DNA of 64,000 nt from Amia ocellicauda (lineage: Eukaryota; Chordata; Actinopteri; Amiiformes; Amiidae). The translations under genes and the position numbers were made by a program. The stretch's first letter is position 1, and the number at the start of each line of letters is the position of its first letter. Location: positions 51,746,312 through 51,810,311 of the forward strand of contig NC_089851.1 in the NCBI RefSeq assembly GCF_036373705.1, in the 5' to 3' direction. Shown piece after piece: positions 31,368 to 42,064 of this stretch. Under the pieces are notes generated by a model. The model had not been told where the DNA came from and did no database searches. It saw nothing but the letters and a program-made list of their open reading frames with translations.

Positions 31368-32620
31368 AGGACTCTCCCATTCCCCAGTGCCTACACTCAG
31401 GCGTAAGAAACAAAACAAAACAAAACAAAACAAAACAAAACAAAACAAAACAAAACAAAACAAAACAAAACAAAACAAAACAAAACAAAACAAAACAAAA
31501 CAAAACAAAACAAAACAAAACAAAACAAAATCTGGATGCAGGCTGCAACAAAGGAAGCACACAGAGGTGAAAACGTAAGGTTGACGGGAGCAACAAGCTC
31601 CCTGTTGCGACTGTCCAGGGGCGGCAATAGGAATTGGACGTTAGGTAAGTAGCATAGTAGCATAACAGCAGATCACGGACCACTGTCAATCAGATGCTTG
31701 CCTTTCCGTCCATCCATCCATCTATCTATGACTCTCGATATCTAACTCTCTTGCTTGCTATCGCTCCCCCAATGGTCAGTAGCATAGTAGCATAACAGCA
31801 GATCACGGACCACTGTCAATCAGATGCTTGCCTTGCCGTCCATTTATCCATCCGTCTATCTATCTATCTATCTATGACTCTCGATATCTAACTCTCTTGC
31901 TTGCTATCGCTCCCCCAATGGTCAGTAGCATAGTAGCATAACAGCAGATCACGGACCACTGTCAATCAGATGCTTACCTTTCCGTCCATCTATCTATCTA
32001 TCTATCTATCTATCTATGACTCTCGATATCTAACTCTCTTGCTTGCTATCGCTCCCCCAATGGTCAGTAGCATAGTAGCATAACAGCAGATCACGGACCA
32101 CTGTCAATCAGATGCTTGCCTTGCCGTCCATCCATCCATCCATCTATGACTCTCGATATCTAACTCTCTTGCTTGCTATCGCTCCCCCAATGGTCAGTAG
32201 CATAGTAGCATAACAGCAGATCACGGACCACTGTCAATCAGATGCTTGCCTCGCCGTCCATCCATCCATCCATCTATCTATCTATCTATCTATGACTCTC
32301 CATATCTAACTCTCTTGCTTGCTATCGCTCCCCCAATGGTCAGTAGCATAGTAGCATAACAGCAGATCACGGACCACTGTCAATCAGATGCTTGCCTTGC
32401 CGTCCATCCATTCATCTATCTATCTATCTATCTAGCTATCTATCTAGCTATTTAGCTAGCTATCAATCTATGACTCTCAATATCTAACTCTCTTGCTTGC
32501 TATCGCTCCCCCAATGGTCACGTATGTTGCATTCAACGACAAAGAAAATCGTGTGCTGGCAATGATTTCTGGCAACTGTGAAGGAACTGCACGACTGCAG
32601 CAAGCACAACACCTCCGTCT

Positions 32621-32694
32621 GTGTCTGTGGCGCAATCGGTCAGCGTGTTCGGCTGTTAACCGAAAGGATGGTGGTTTGAATCCACCCAGGGACG
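32621..32694 (+). tRNA. tRNA-Asn(GTT), array core 7
   Basis: Consensus copy. Confidence 0.65.
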
Positions 32695-32858
32695 GCCCAC
32701 TTTTCCCCCCGCCCCTTGTTATTGTTTCTACTTCTGGCGGTCACCTTGCCAGACTGCGGCTACAGTAACCTTAAGCTGCTTGCTGCGGACGGCCATCTTG
32801 GAAAAATGTATTGAGCGTTTAGAAACTTCCTTTCCATTGCCTAGGCCAACATAAACCA

Positions 32859-32932
32859 AGGCACTGCTAGGAGTCGAACCCAGGGTTTCCTGTTTACGAG
32901 ACAGGCGCTTTGACCAACTAAGCCACGGTGCC
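32859..32932 (-). tRNA. tRNA-Thr(CGT), array core 7
   Basis: Consensus copy. Confidence 0.7.
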
Positions 32933-34010
32933 AGGACTCTCCCATTTCCCAGTGCCTACACTCAGGCGTAAGAAACAAAACAAAACAAAACAAAACAAAA
33001 CAAAACAAAACAAAACAAAACAAAACAAAACAAAACAAAACAAAACAAAACAAAACAAAACAAAACAAAACAAAACAAAATCTGGATGCAGGCTGCAACA
33101 AAGGAAGCACACAGAGGTGAAAACGTAAGGTTGACGGGAGCAACAAGCTCCCTGTTGCGACTGTCCAGGGGCGGCAATGGGAATTGGACGTTAGGTAAGT
33201 AGCATAGTAGCATAACAGCAGATCACGGACCACTGTCAATCAGATGCTTGCCTTTCCGTCCATCCATCCATCTATCTATCTATCTATCTATGACTCTCGA
33301 TATCTAACTCTCTTGCTTGCTATCGCTCCCCCAATGGTCAGTAGCATAGTAGCATAACAGCAGATCACGGACCACTGTCAATCAGATGCTTGCCTTGCCG
33401 TCCATTTATCTATCTATCTATCTATGACTCTCGATATCTAACTCTCTTGCTTGCTATCGCTCCCCCAATGGTCAGTAGCATAGTAGCATCACAGCAGATC
33501 ACGGACCACTGTCAATCAGATGCTTGCCTTGCCGTCCATTTATCCATCCATCTATCTATCTATCTATCTATCTATGACTCTCGATATCTAACTCTCTTGC
33601 TTGCTATCGCTCCCCCAATGGTCAGTAGCATAGTAGCATAACAGCAGATCACGGACCACTGTCAATCAGATGCTTGCCTTGCCGTCCATTTATCCATCCA
33701 TCTATCTATCTATCTATCTATGACTCTCGATATCTAACTCTCTTGCTTGCTATCGCTCCCCCAATGGTCAGTAGCATAGTAGCATAACAGCAGATCACGG
33801 ACCACTGTCAATCAGATGCTTGCCTTGCCGTCCATTTATCCATCCATCTATCTATCTATCTATCTATGACTCTCGATATCTAACTCTCTTGCTTGCTATC
33901 GCTCCCCCAATGGTCACGTATGTTGCATTCAACGACAAAGAAAATCGTGTGCTGGCAATGATTTCTGGCAACTGTGAAGGAACTGCACGACTGCAGCAAG
34001 CACAATGTCT

Positions 34011-34084
34011 GTGTCTGTGGCGCAATCGGTCAGCGTGTTCGGCTGTTAACCGAAAGGATGGTGGTTTGAATCCACCCAGGGACG
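34011..34084 (+). tRNA. tRNA-Asn(GTT), array core 8
   Basis: The gene body is consensus; only its 5' flank carries the 9-base deletion. Confidence 0.65.
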
Positions 34085-34248
34085 GCCCACTTTTCCCCCC
34101 GCCCCTTGTTATTGTTTCTACTTCTGGCGGTCACCTTGCCAGACTGCGGCTACAGTAACCTTAAGCTGCTTGCTGCGGACGGCCATCTTGGAAAAATGTA
34201 TTGAGCGTTTAGAAACTTCCTTTCCATTGCCTAGGCCAACATAAACCA

Positions 34249-34322
34249 AGGCACTGCTAGGAGTCGAACCCAGGGTTTCCTGTTTACGAGACAGGCGCTT
34301 TGACCAACTAAGCCACGGTGCC
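34249..34322 (-). tRNA. tRNA-Thr(CGT), array core 8
   Basis: Consensus copy. Confidence 0.7.
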
Positions 34323-35558
34323 AGGACTCTCCCATTCCCCAGTGCCTACACTCAGGCGTAAGAAACAAAACAAAACAAAACAAAACAAAACAAAACAAAA
34401 CAAAACAAAACAAAACAAAACAAAACAAAACAAAACAAAACAAAACAAAACAAAACAAAACAAAACAAAACAAAACAAAATCTGGATGCAGGCTGCAACA
34501 AAGGAAGCACACAGAGGTGAAAACGTAAGGTTGACGGGAGCAACAAGCTCCCTGTTGCGACTGTCCAGGGGCGGCAATGGGAATTGGACGTTAGGTAAGT
34601 AGCATAGTAGCATAACAGCAGATCACGGACCACTGTCAATCAGATGCTTGCCTTTCCGTCCATCTATCTATCTATCTATCTATCTATCTATGACTCTCGA
34701 TATCTAACTCTCTTGCTTGCTATCGCTCCCCCAATGGTCAGTAGCATAGTAGCATAACAGCAGATCACGGACCACTGTCAATCAGATGCTTGCCTTGCCG
34801 TCCATCCATCCATCCATCTATGACTCTCGATATCTAACTCTCTTGCTTGCTATCGCTCCCCCAATGGTCAGTAGCATAGTAGCATAACAGCAGATCACGG
34901 ACCACTGTCAATCAGATGCTTGCCTTGCCGTCCATCCATCCATCCATCTATCTATCTATCTATCTATGACTCTCCATATCTAACTCTCTTGCTTGCTATC
35001 GCTCCCCCAATGGTCAGTAGCATAGTAGCATATCAGCAGATCACGGACCACTGTCAATCAGATGCTTGCCTTGCCGTCCATCCATCCATCCATCTATGAC
35101 TCTCGATATCTAACTCTCTTGCTTGCTATCGCTCCCCCAATGGTCAGTAGCATAGTAGCATAACAGCAGATCACGGACCACTGTCAATCAGATGCTTGCC
35201 TTGCCGTCCATCCATCCATCCATCTATCTATCTATCTATCTATGACTCTCCATATCTAACTCTCTTGCTTGCTATCGCTCCCCCAATGGTCAGTAGCATA
35301 GTAGCATAACAGCAGATCACGGACCACTGTCAATCAGATGCTTGCCTTGCCGTCCATCCATCCATCTATCTATCTATCTATCTAGCTATTTAGCTAGCTA
35401 TCAATCTATGACTCTCAATATCTAACTCTCTTGCTTGCTATCGCTCCCCCAATGGTCACGTATGTTGCATTCAACGACAAAGAAAATCGTGTGCTGGCAA
35501 TGATTTCTGGCAACTGTGAAGGAACTGCACGACTGCAGCAAGCACAACACCTCCGTCT

Positions 35559-35632
35559 GTGTCTGTGGCGCAATCGGTCAGCGTGTTCGGCTGTTAACCG
35601 AAAGGATGGTGGTTTGAATCCACCCAGGGACG
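35559..35632 (+). tRNA. tRNA-Asn(GTT), array core 9
   Basis: Consensus copy. Confidence 0.65.
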
Positions 35633-35796
35633 GCCCACTTTTCCCCCCGCCCCTTGTTATTGTTTCTACTTCTGGCGGTCACCTTGCCAGACTGCGGCTA
35701 CAGTAACCTTAAGCTGCTTGCTGCGGACGGCCATCTTGGAAAAATGTATTGAGCGTTTAGAAACTTCCTTTCCATTGCCTAGGCCAACATAAACCA

Positions 35797-35870
35797 AGGC
35801 ACAGCTAGGAGTCGAACCCAGGGTTTCCTGTTTACGAGACAGGCGCTTTGACCAACTAAGCCACGGTGCC
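35797..35870 (-). tRNA. tRNA-Thr(CGT), array core 9
   Basis: The 3' acceptor reads AGCTGTGCCT instead of AGCAGTGCCT. Confidence 0.65.
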
Positions 35871-35930
35871 AGGACTCTCACATTCCCCAGTGCCTACACT
35901 CAGGCGTAAGAAACAAAACAAAACAAAACA

Positions 35931-35961
<31 letters not shown>

Positions 35962-36197
35962 CAAAACAAAACAAAACAAAACAAAACAAAACAAAACAAA
36001 ACAAAACAAAACAAAATCTGGATGCAGGCTGCAACAAAGGAAGCACACAGAGGTGAAAACGTAAGGTTGACGGGAGCAACAAGCTCCCTGTTGCGACTGT
36101 CCAGGGGCGGCAATGGGAATTGGACGTTAGGTAAGTAGCATAGTAGCATAACAGCAGATCACGGACCACTGTCAATCAGATGCTTGCCTTTCCGTCC

Positions 36198-36231
<34 letters not shown>

Positions 36232-37102
36232 GACTCTCGATATCTAACTCTCTTGCTTGCTATCGCTCCCCCAATGGTCAGTAGCATAGTAGCATAACAG
36301 CAGATCACGGACCACTGTCAATCAGATGCTTGCCTTGCCGTCCATCCATCCATCCATCTATGACTCTCGATATCTAACTCTCTTGCTTGCTATCGCTCCC
36401 CCAATGGTCAGTAGCATAGTAGCATAACAGCAGATCACGGACCACTGTCAATCAGATGCTTGCCTTGCCGTCCATCCATCCATCCATCTATCTATCTATC
36501 TATCTATGACTCTCCATATCTAACTCTCTTGCTTGCTATCGCTCCCCCAATGGTCAGTAGCATAGTAGCATAACAGCAGATCACGGACCACTGTCAATCA
36601 GATGCTTGCCTTGCCGTCCATCCATCCATCCATCTATGACTCTCGATATCTAACTCTCTTGCTTGCTATCGCTCCCCCAATGGTCAGTAGCATAGTAGCA
36701 TAACAGCAGATCACGGACCACTGTCAATCAGATGCTTGCCTTGCCGTCCATCCATCCATCCATCTATCTATCTATCTATCTATGACTCTCCATATCTAAC
36801 TCTCTTGCTTGCTATCGCTCCCCCAATGGTCAGTAGCATAGTAGCATAACAGCAGATCACGGACCACTGTCAATCAAATGCTTGCCTTGCCGTCCATCCA
36901 TCTATCTATCTATCTAGCTATCTATCTAGCTATTTAGCTAGCTATCAATCTATGACTCTCAATATCTAACTCTCTTGCTTGCTATCGCTCCCCCAATGGT
37001 CACGTATGTTGCATTCAACGACAAAGAAAATCGTGTGCTGGCAATGATTTCTGGCAACTGTGAAGGAACTGCACGACTGCAGCAAGCACAACACCTCTGT
37101 CT

Positions 37103-37176
37103 GTGTCTGTGGCGCAATCGGTCAGCGTGTTCGGCTGTTAACCGAAAGGATGGTGGTTTGAATCCACCCAGGGACG
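37103..37176 (+). tRNA. tRNA-Asn(GTT), array core 10
   Basis: Consensus body; 5' flank CCTCTGTCT as in core 6. Confidence 0.65.
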
Positions 37177-37340
37177 GCCCACTTTTCCCCCCGCCCCTTG
37201 TTATTGTTTCTACTTCTGGCGGTCACCTTGCCAGACTGCGGCTACAGTAACCTTAAGCTGCTTGCTGCGGACGGCCATCTTGGAAAAATGTATTGAGCGT
37301 TTAGAAACTTCCTTTCCATTGCCTAGGCCAACATAAACCA

Positions 37341-37414
37341 AGGCACAGCTAGGAGTCGAACCCAGGGTTTCCTGTTTACGAGACAGGCACTTTGACCAAC
37401 TAAGCCACGGTGCC
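37341..37414 (-). tRNA. tRNA-Thr(CGT), array core 10
   Basis: The D stem reads AAAGTGCC in place of AAAGCGCC, in addition to the altered acceptor. Confidence 0.65.
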
Positions 37415-38395
37415 AGGACTCTCCCATTCCCCAGTGCCTACACTCAGGCGTAAGAAACAAAACAAAACAAAACAAAACAAAACAAAACAAAACAAAACAA
37501 AACAAAACAAAACAAAACAAAACAAAACAAAACAAAACAAAACAAAACAAAACAAAACAAAACAAAACAAAACAAAATCTGGATGCAGGCTGCAACAAAG
37601 GAAGCACACAGAGGTGAAAACGTAAGGTTGACGGGAGCAACAAGCTCCCTGTTGCGACTGTCCAGGGGCGGCAATGGGAATTGGACGTTAGGTAAGTAGC
37701 ATAGTAGCATAACAGCAGATCACGGACCACTGTCAATCAGATGCTTGCCTTTCCGTCCATCTATCTATCTATCTATCTATCTATCTATGACTCTCGATAT
37801 CTAACTCTCTTGCTTGCTATCGCTCCCCCAATGGTCAGTAGCATAGTAGCATAACAGCAGATCACGGACCACTGTCAATCAGATGCTTGCCTTGCCGTCC
37901 ATCCATCCATCCATCTATGACTCTCGATATCTAACTCTCTTGCTTGCTATCGCTCCCCCAATGGTCAGTAGCATAGTAGCATAACAGCAGATCACGGACC
38001 ACTGTCAATCAGATGCTTGCCTTGCCGTCCATCCATCCATCCATCTATCTATCTATCTATCTATGACTCTACATATCTAACTCTCTTGCTTGCTATCGCT
38101 CCCCCAATGGTCAGTAGCATAGTAGCATAACAGCAGATCACGGACCACTGTCAATCAGATGCTTGCCTTGCCGTCCATCCATCCATCTATCTATCTATCT
38201 ATCTATCTAGCTATCTATCTAGCTATTTAGCTAGCTATCAATCTATGACTCTCAATATCTAACTCTCTTGCTTGCTATCGCTCCCCCAATGGTCACGTAT
38301 GTTGCATTCAACGACAAAGAAAATCGTGTGCTGGCAATGATTTCTGGCAACTGTGAAGGAACTGCACGACTGCAGCAAGCACAACACCTCCGTCT

Positions 38396-38469
38396 GTGTC
38401 TGTGGCGCAATCGGTCAGCGTGTTCGGCTGTTAACCGAAAGGATGGTGGTTTGAATCCACCCAGGGACG
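38396..38469 (+). tRNA. tRNA-Asn(GTT), array core 11
   Basis: Consensus copy. Confidence 0.65.
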
Positions 38470-38633
38470 GCCCACTTTTCCCCCCGCCCCTTGTTATTGT
38501 TTCTACTTCTGGCGGTCACCTTGTCAGACTGCGGCTACAGTAACCTTAAGCTGCTTGCTGCGGACGGCCATCTTGGAAAAATGTATTGAGCGTTTAGAAA
38601 CTTCCTTTCCATTGCCTAGGCCAACATAAACCA

Positions 38634-38707
38634 AGGCACTGCTAGGAGTCGAACCCAGGGTTTCCTGTTTACGAGACAGGCGCTTTGACCAACTAAGCCA
38701 CGGTGCC
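38634..38707 (-). tRNA. tRNA-Thr(CGT), array core 11
   Basis: Consensus copy. Confidence 0.7.
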
Positions 38708-39531
38708 AGGACTCTCCCATTCCCCAGTGCCTACACTCAGGCGTAAGAAACAAAACAAAACAAAACAAAACAAAACAAAACAAAACAAAACAAAACAAAA
38801 CAAAACAAAACAAAACAAAACAAAACAAAACAAAACAAAACAAAACAAAACAAAATCTGGATGCAGGCTGCAACAAAGGAAGCACACAGAGGTGAAAACG
38901 TAAGGTTGACGGGAGCAACAAGCTCCCTGTTGCGACTGTACAGGGGCGGCAATGGGAATTGGACGTTAGGTAAGTAGCATAGTAGCATAACAGCAGATCA
39001 CGGACCACTGTCAATCAGATGCTTGCCTTGCCGTCCATCCATCCATCTATCTATCTATCTATCTATGACTCTCGATATCTAACTCTCTTGCTTGCTATCG
39101 CTCCCCCAATGGTCAGTAGCATAGTAGCATAACAGCAGATCACGGACCACTGTCAATCAGATGCTTGCCTTTCCGTCCATCTATCTATCTATCTATCTAT
39201 CTATGACTCTCGATATCTAACTCTCTTGCTTGCTATCGCTCCCCCAATGGTCAGTAGCATAGTAGCATAACAGCAGATCACGGACCACTGTCAATCAGAT
39301 GCTTGCCTTGCCGTCCATCCATCCATCTATCTATCTATCTATCTAGCTATCTATCTAGCTATTTAGCTAGCTATCAATCTATGACTCTCAATATCTAACT
39401 CTCTTGCTTGCTATCGCTCCCCCAATGGTCACGTATGTTGCATTCAACGACAAAGAAAATCGTGTGCTGGAAATGATTTCTGGCAACTGTGAAGGAACTG
39501 CACGACTGCAGCAAGCACAACACCTCCGTCT

Positions 39532-39605
39532 GTGTCTGTGGCGCAATCGGTCAGCGTGTTTGGCTGTTAACCGAAAGGATGGTGGTTTGAATCCACCCAG
39601 GGACG
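39532..39605 (+). tRNA. tRNA-Asn(GTT), array core 12
   Basis: The anticodon stem 5' strand is TTTGG (one wobble pair); otherwise consensus. Confidence 0.65.
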
Positions 39606-39769
39606 GCCCACTTTTCCCCCCGCCCCTTGTTATTGTTTCTACTTCTGGCGGTCACCTTGCCAGACTGCGGCTACAGTAACCTTAAGCTGCTTGCTGCGGA
39701 CGGCCATCTTGGAAAAATGTATTGAGCGTTTAGAAACTTCCTTTCCATTGCCTAGGCCAACATAAACCA

Positions 39770-39843
39770 AGGCACTGCTAGGAGTCGAACCCAGGGTTTC
39801 CTGTTTACGAGACAGGCACTTTGACCAACTAAGCCACGGTGCC
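39770..39843 (-). tRNA. tRNA-Thr(CGT), array core 12
   Basis: Carries the AAAGTGCC D-stem variant seen in core 10 with a consensus acceptor. Confidence 0.65.
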
Positions 39844-40383
39844 AGGACTCTCCCATTCCCCAGTGCCTACACTCAGGCGTAAGAAACAAAACAAAACAAA
39901 ACAAAACAAAACAAAACAAAACAAAACAAAACAAAACAAAACAAAACAAAACAAAACAAAACAAAACAAAACAAAACAAAATCTGGATGCAGGCTGCAAC
40001 AAAGGAAGCACACAGAGGTGAAAACGTAAGGTTGACGGGAGCAACAAGCTCCCTGTTGCGACTGTCCAGGGGCGGCAATGGGAATTGGACGTTAGGTAAG
40101 TAGCATAGTAGCATAACAGCAGATCACGGACCACTGTCAATCAGATGCTTGCCTTTCCGTCCATCCATCCATCTATCTATCTATCTATCTATCTATCTAT
40201 GACTCTCGATATCTAACTCTCTTGCTTGCTATCGCTCCCCCAATGGTCAGTAGCATAGTAGCATAACAGCAGATCACGGACCACTGTCAATCAGATGCTT
40301 GCCTTGCCGTCCATACATCCATCTATCTATGACTCTCGATATCTAACTCTCTTGCTTGCTATCGCTCCCCCAATGACAGGCAT

Positions 40384-40427
40384 TCCCGCATGACAGGCGG
40401 GGATACTCACCACTATACTAACGAGGA
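40384..40427 (-). pseudogene. 5' half of tRNA-Asp, cut by the array end
   Basis: The minus strand reads TCCTCGTTAGTATAGTGGTG and then CCCCGCCTGTCATGCGGGA, a perfect tRNA-Asp 5' half through the anticodon arm (GTC). The T arm and 3' acceptor are missing. Instead the sequence enters the satellite within ~10 bases. Confidence 0.85.
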
Positions 40428-40631
40428 GCCGGGCTTGCCACCTCCCACCTTCTCCGCCCCCACATCTTTCGCCACGCCCCTTTCCGATTCTGAATGTCTC
40501 AGGGCAAGGCGAGGGCAGCATCGCTGCCTCCCCTGCCTGCTTTATTCCACCTTGTTAGTGTCCTTCGGTCAGCTCAGGCTCCGGAAAGCAGTCCTGGACC
40601 GCGACCCGTTGCGCTAGGGCCCCGCCGGGCA

Positions 40632-40714
40632 GTCAGGATGGCCGAGCGGTCTAAGGCGCTGCGTTCAGGTCGCAGTCTCCCCTGGAGGTGTGGGTTCGAA
40701 TCTCACTTCTGAAA
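40632..40714 (+). tRNA. tRNA-Leu(CAG)
   Basis: Eighty-three bases start GTCAGGATGGCCGAGCGG. The anticodon arm is CTGCGTTCAGGTCGCAG (CAG), with a long variable arm TCTCCCCTGGAGG and T arm GTGGGTTCGAATCTCAC. Boxes A and B match the Pol III consensus and a TTTTT run lies ~17 bases downstream. The one defect is A at position 72 opposite G1. It is the best-preserved tRNA gene in the window and likely to have been functional. Confidence 0.85.
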
Positions 40715-40831
40715 ACAGTGTGTGCTCCTTTTTGCCCCGTTTGAAACGGGTCAAGGATGGCGCCCTCCCTGGTCCTTTCAGCACGTGAGCCAAAAAACGA
40801 ACGCTTCAGTGACTGCGAAGCGGGGCCAAGC

Positions 40832-40902
40832 GGGCTCGTCCGGGAGTTGAAGCCAGGGCCTCTCGCACCCGAAGCGAGAATCATACCCTAGACCAACGAG
40901 CC
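40832..40902 (-). tRNA. tRNA-Pro(CGG), slightly degraded
   Basis: GGCTCGTTGGTCTAGGGTAT lacks one G of the D loop compared with the usual tRNA-Pro. The anticodon arm CTCGCTTCGGGTGCGAG is perfect (CGG). The T loop reads CTTCAAC, a base off the standard TTCAAAT. It may be a recent pseudogene. Confidence 0.7.
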
Positions 40903-41164
40903 AAGTTAACGGACGGTGTCGCAGTTTCTGCTGGGCAAGCACGTAACTGCTTGGGGCAGACCAGGAGACCTACGCTCACTGACTGATAGCATGGACTGTA
41001 GCGCTGACGTGTCTTTCCAGAACGGTAACCCCATCCCCAGTGAGACAGCACTGAGAGCATGGTTCAGCAGGCCCGCAAACAACTGAAAAGAATGCCTCTC
41101 CTTGGGTGCAGCTCAGGTGTACACGTTCAGCAAAGGTCTCCATAATAAGCCGGCAAACCACATT

Positions 41165-41240
41165 TCGTCCTCCTCCTCCTCAACAACACACTACATGTCC
41201 TCCTCCTCCTCAACAACAACAACAACAACAACAACAAACT
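41165..41240. repeat. (TCC)n and (AAC)n microsatellites
   Basis: CCTCCTCCTCCTCAACAACA occurs twice and then runs into AAC repeats. The complementary GAGGAG/GTTGTTG sequence is at 45855-45910 in inverted orientation. Confidence 0.85.
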
Positions 41241-41419
41241 TGTAAAATACACATTTTCTTTAAAGAAAACAAAACACACAGGTGACAGTCTGATTTCCCA
41301 TCAGCTATACAGGCAACAGTATCTGAGGTCAATAGCCCTCCTTTGTGCAGAGGAGCCCAGAAGCCAGCCTTCAAGAGCAAATGAACAAACACTTCAGTGA
41401 CTGCAAAGCAGGGCCATAT

Positions 41420-41491
41420 GGGCTCGTCCTGGAGTTGAACCCAGGGCCTCTCACACCCTCAGCAAGAATCATACCCCTAGACGAACGAGCC
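41420..41491 (-). pseudogene. tRNA-Pro pseudogene
   Basis: Seventy-two bases from GGCTCGTTCGTCTAGGGGTA to GGACGAGCCC with a good acceptor and T arm. The anticodon arm reads TTGCTGAGGGTGTGA, so the stem is broken although AGG is recognisable. The flank AAGCACGTAACTGCTTG is shared with the tRNA-Pro at 40832. Confidence 0.75.
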
Positions 41492-41559
41492 AAGCTAATA
41501 GGCAGTATTGCATGTTCTCCTGGGAAGCACGTAACTGCTTGAGGCAGACTCTCACCTGA

Positions 41560-42062
41560 TCACCACATGTGGTTACACTTTAAGAAGGGGTGAGTTTAAG
41601 GTCATCGGTAACATCACAAAGGTTGGCAGCATTTTACATGAATATGTAAAGTAAAAAACACACACTACATGTAAATAAGCCATACTACTTGTTTAGTGTA
41701 TGTAAGCTCGTTCTGTAATCATACATCATCCATACTAGTATTTAATAATTTAATTAACTATACACAAACTACTTGGTCAATTCACTCTTGTTACCGTGTA
41801 ATTACAGTGCAAGTAAATTGTAATAATTGTAGCATTGTATATTGGGCCATATTTTACATGTAACTATATATTTCATATTTGTCCAATTAATGTACATTTG
41901 TTTTTGTTTTTTTTAGCTGGTACCAAAACATTGGTCTCTGGAACTAAAAGGTCGGAAATTGGAAGAACTATTAATGACAAATGAATGACCGCTGATACAA
42001 GTAAATAGTGTTTCCTCAAATCTAAAGTGAGACCTTTTTGAATGAATCTGTAATACATGCCC
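41560..42062. other. AT-rich intergenic stretch
   Basis: No gene or recognised repeat was seen. It ends at the TA flank of the next Tc1-like element. Confidence 0.4.
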
Positions 42063-42064
42063 TA

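Larger units (their letters stand above)
30956..31646. repeat. array core 6
   Basis: AAAAC tract at 31408-31530. First core with CTGGCAATG in place of CTGGAAATG, a variant shared by cores 6-11. Confidence 0.95.
32521..33196. repeat. array core 7
   Basis: AAAAC tract at 32972-33080; CCCATTTCCC replaces CCCATTCCCC upstream of it. Confidence 0.95.
33917..34596. repeat. array core 8
   Basis: AAAAC tract at 34362-34480. Nine bases are missing just before the tRNA-Asn (CACAATGTCTGTG). Confidence 0.95.
35459..36132. repeat. array core 9
   Basis: The AAAAC tract at 35911-36016 has a single AAAAAAC interruption. Confidence 0.95.
37003..37693. repeat. array core 10
   Basis: AAAAC tract at 37454-37577. 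Shares the AGCTGTGCCT acceptor variant with core 9. Confidence 0.95.
38296..38971. repeat. array core 11
   Basis: AAAAC tract at 38748-38855. ACTGTACAGG replaces ACTGTCCAGG near the right end. Confidence 0.95.
39432..40097. repeat. array core 12
   Basis: AAAAC tract at 39884-39981. Has CTGGAAATG like cores 1-5, so it is not simply the youngest of the 6-11 series. Confidence 0.95.
20816..40375. repeat. higher-order tandem array of ~140-bp monomers and tRNA-bearing cores
   Basis: The monomer runs TAGCATAACAGCAGATCACG, then CACTGTCAATCAGATGC, then TTGCCTTGCCGTCC. A variable ATCC/ATCT microsatellite follows, then GACTCTCGATATCTAACTC and TCGCTCCCCCAATGGTCAG. Monomer blocks lie at 21110-21672, 22433-24839, 25511-25832, 26500-27819, 28516-29571, 30220-30955, 31647-32520, 33197-33916, 34597-35458, 36133-37002, 37694-38295, 38972-39431 and 40098-40375, with a first partial stretch at 20816-20975. 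Twelve cores interrupt them. Some monomer variants recur in the same order (for example 23820-24839 and 26800-27819), so blocks longer than 1 kb were duplicated as units. The last monomer stops at CCCCAATG. Confidence 0.97.

Noticed and set aside
21645-39679. A ~91-codon frame starting MLAIAPPMVTYVAFNDKENR, repeated with little change in all twelve cores
   Set aside because: It spans the end of a monomer, core spacer and the whole tRNA-Asn gene. Its conservation follows from repeat copying and the tRNA, and there is no promoter or codon-bias evidence for a protein.
22070-40140. Long minus-strand frames full of FVLFC repeats and plus-strand KQNKT repeats
   Set aside because: These are translations of the AAAAC pentanucleotide tracts and adjoining tRNA-Thr, open only because the repeat lacks stop codons.
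20816-40375. Regular repeats with variable inserts, considered as a CRISPR-like array
   Set aside because: The genome is eukaryotic, the variable parts are microsatellite length changes rather than unique spacers, and no cas genes exist.
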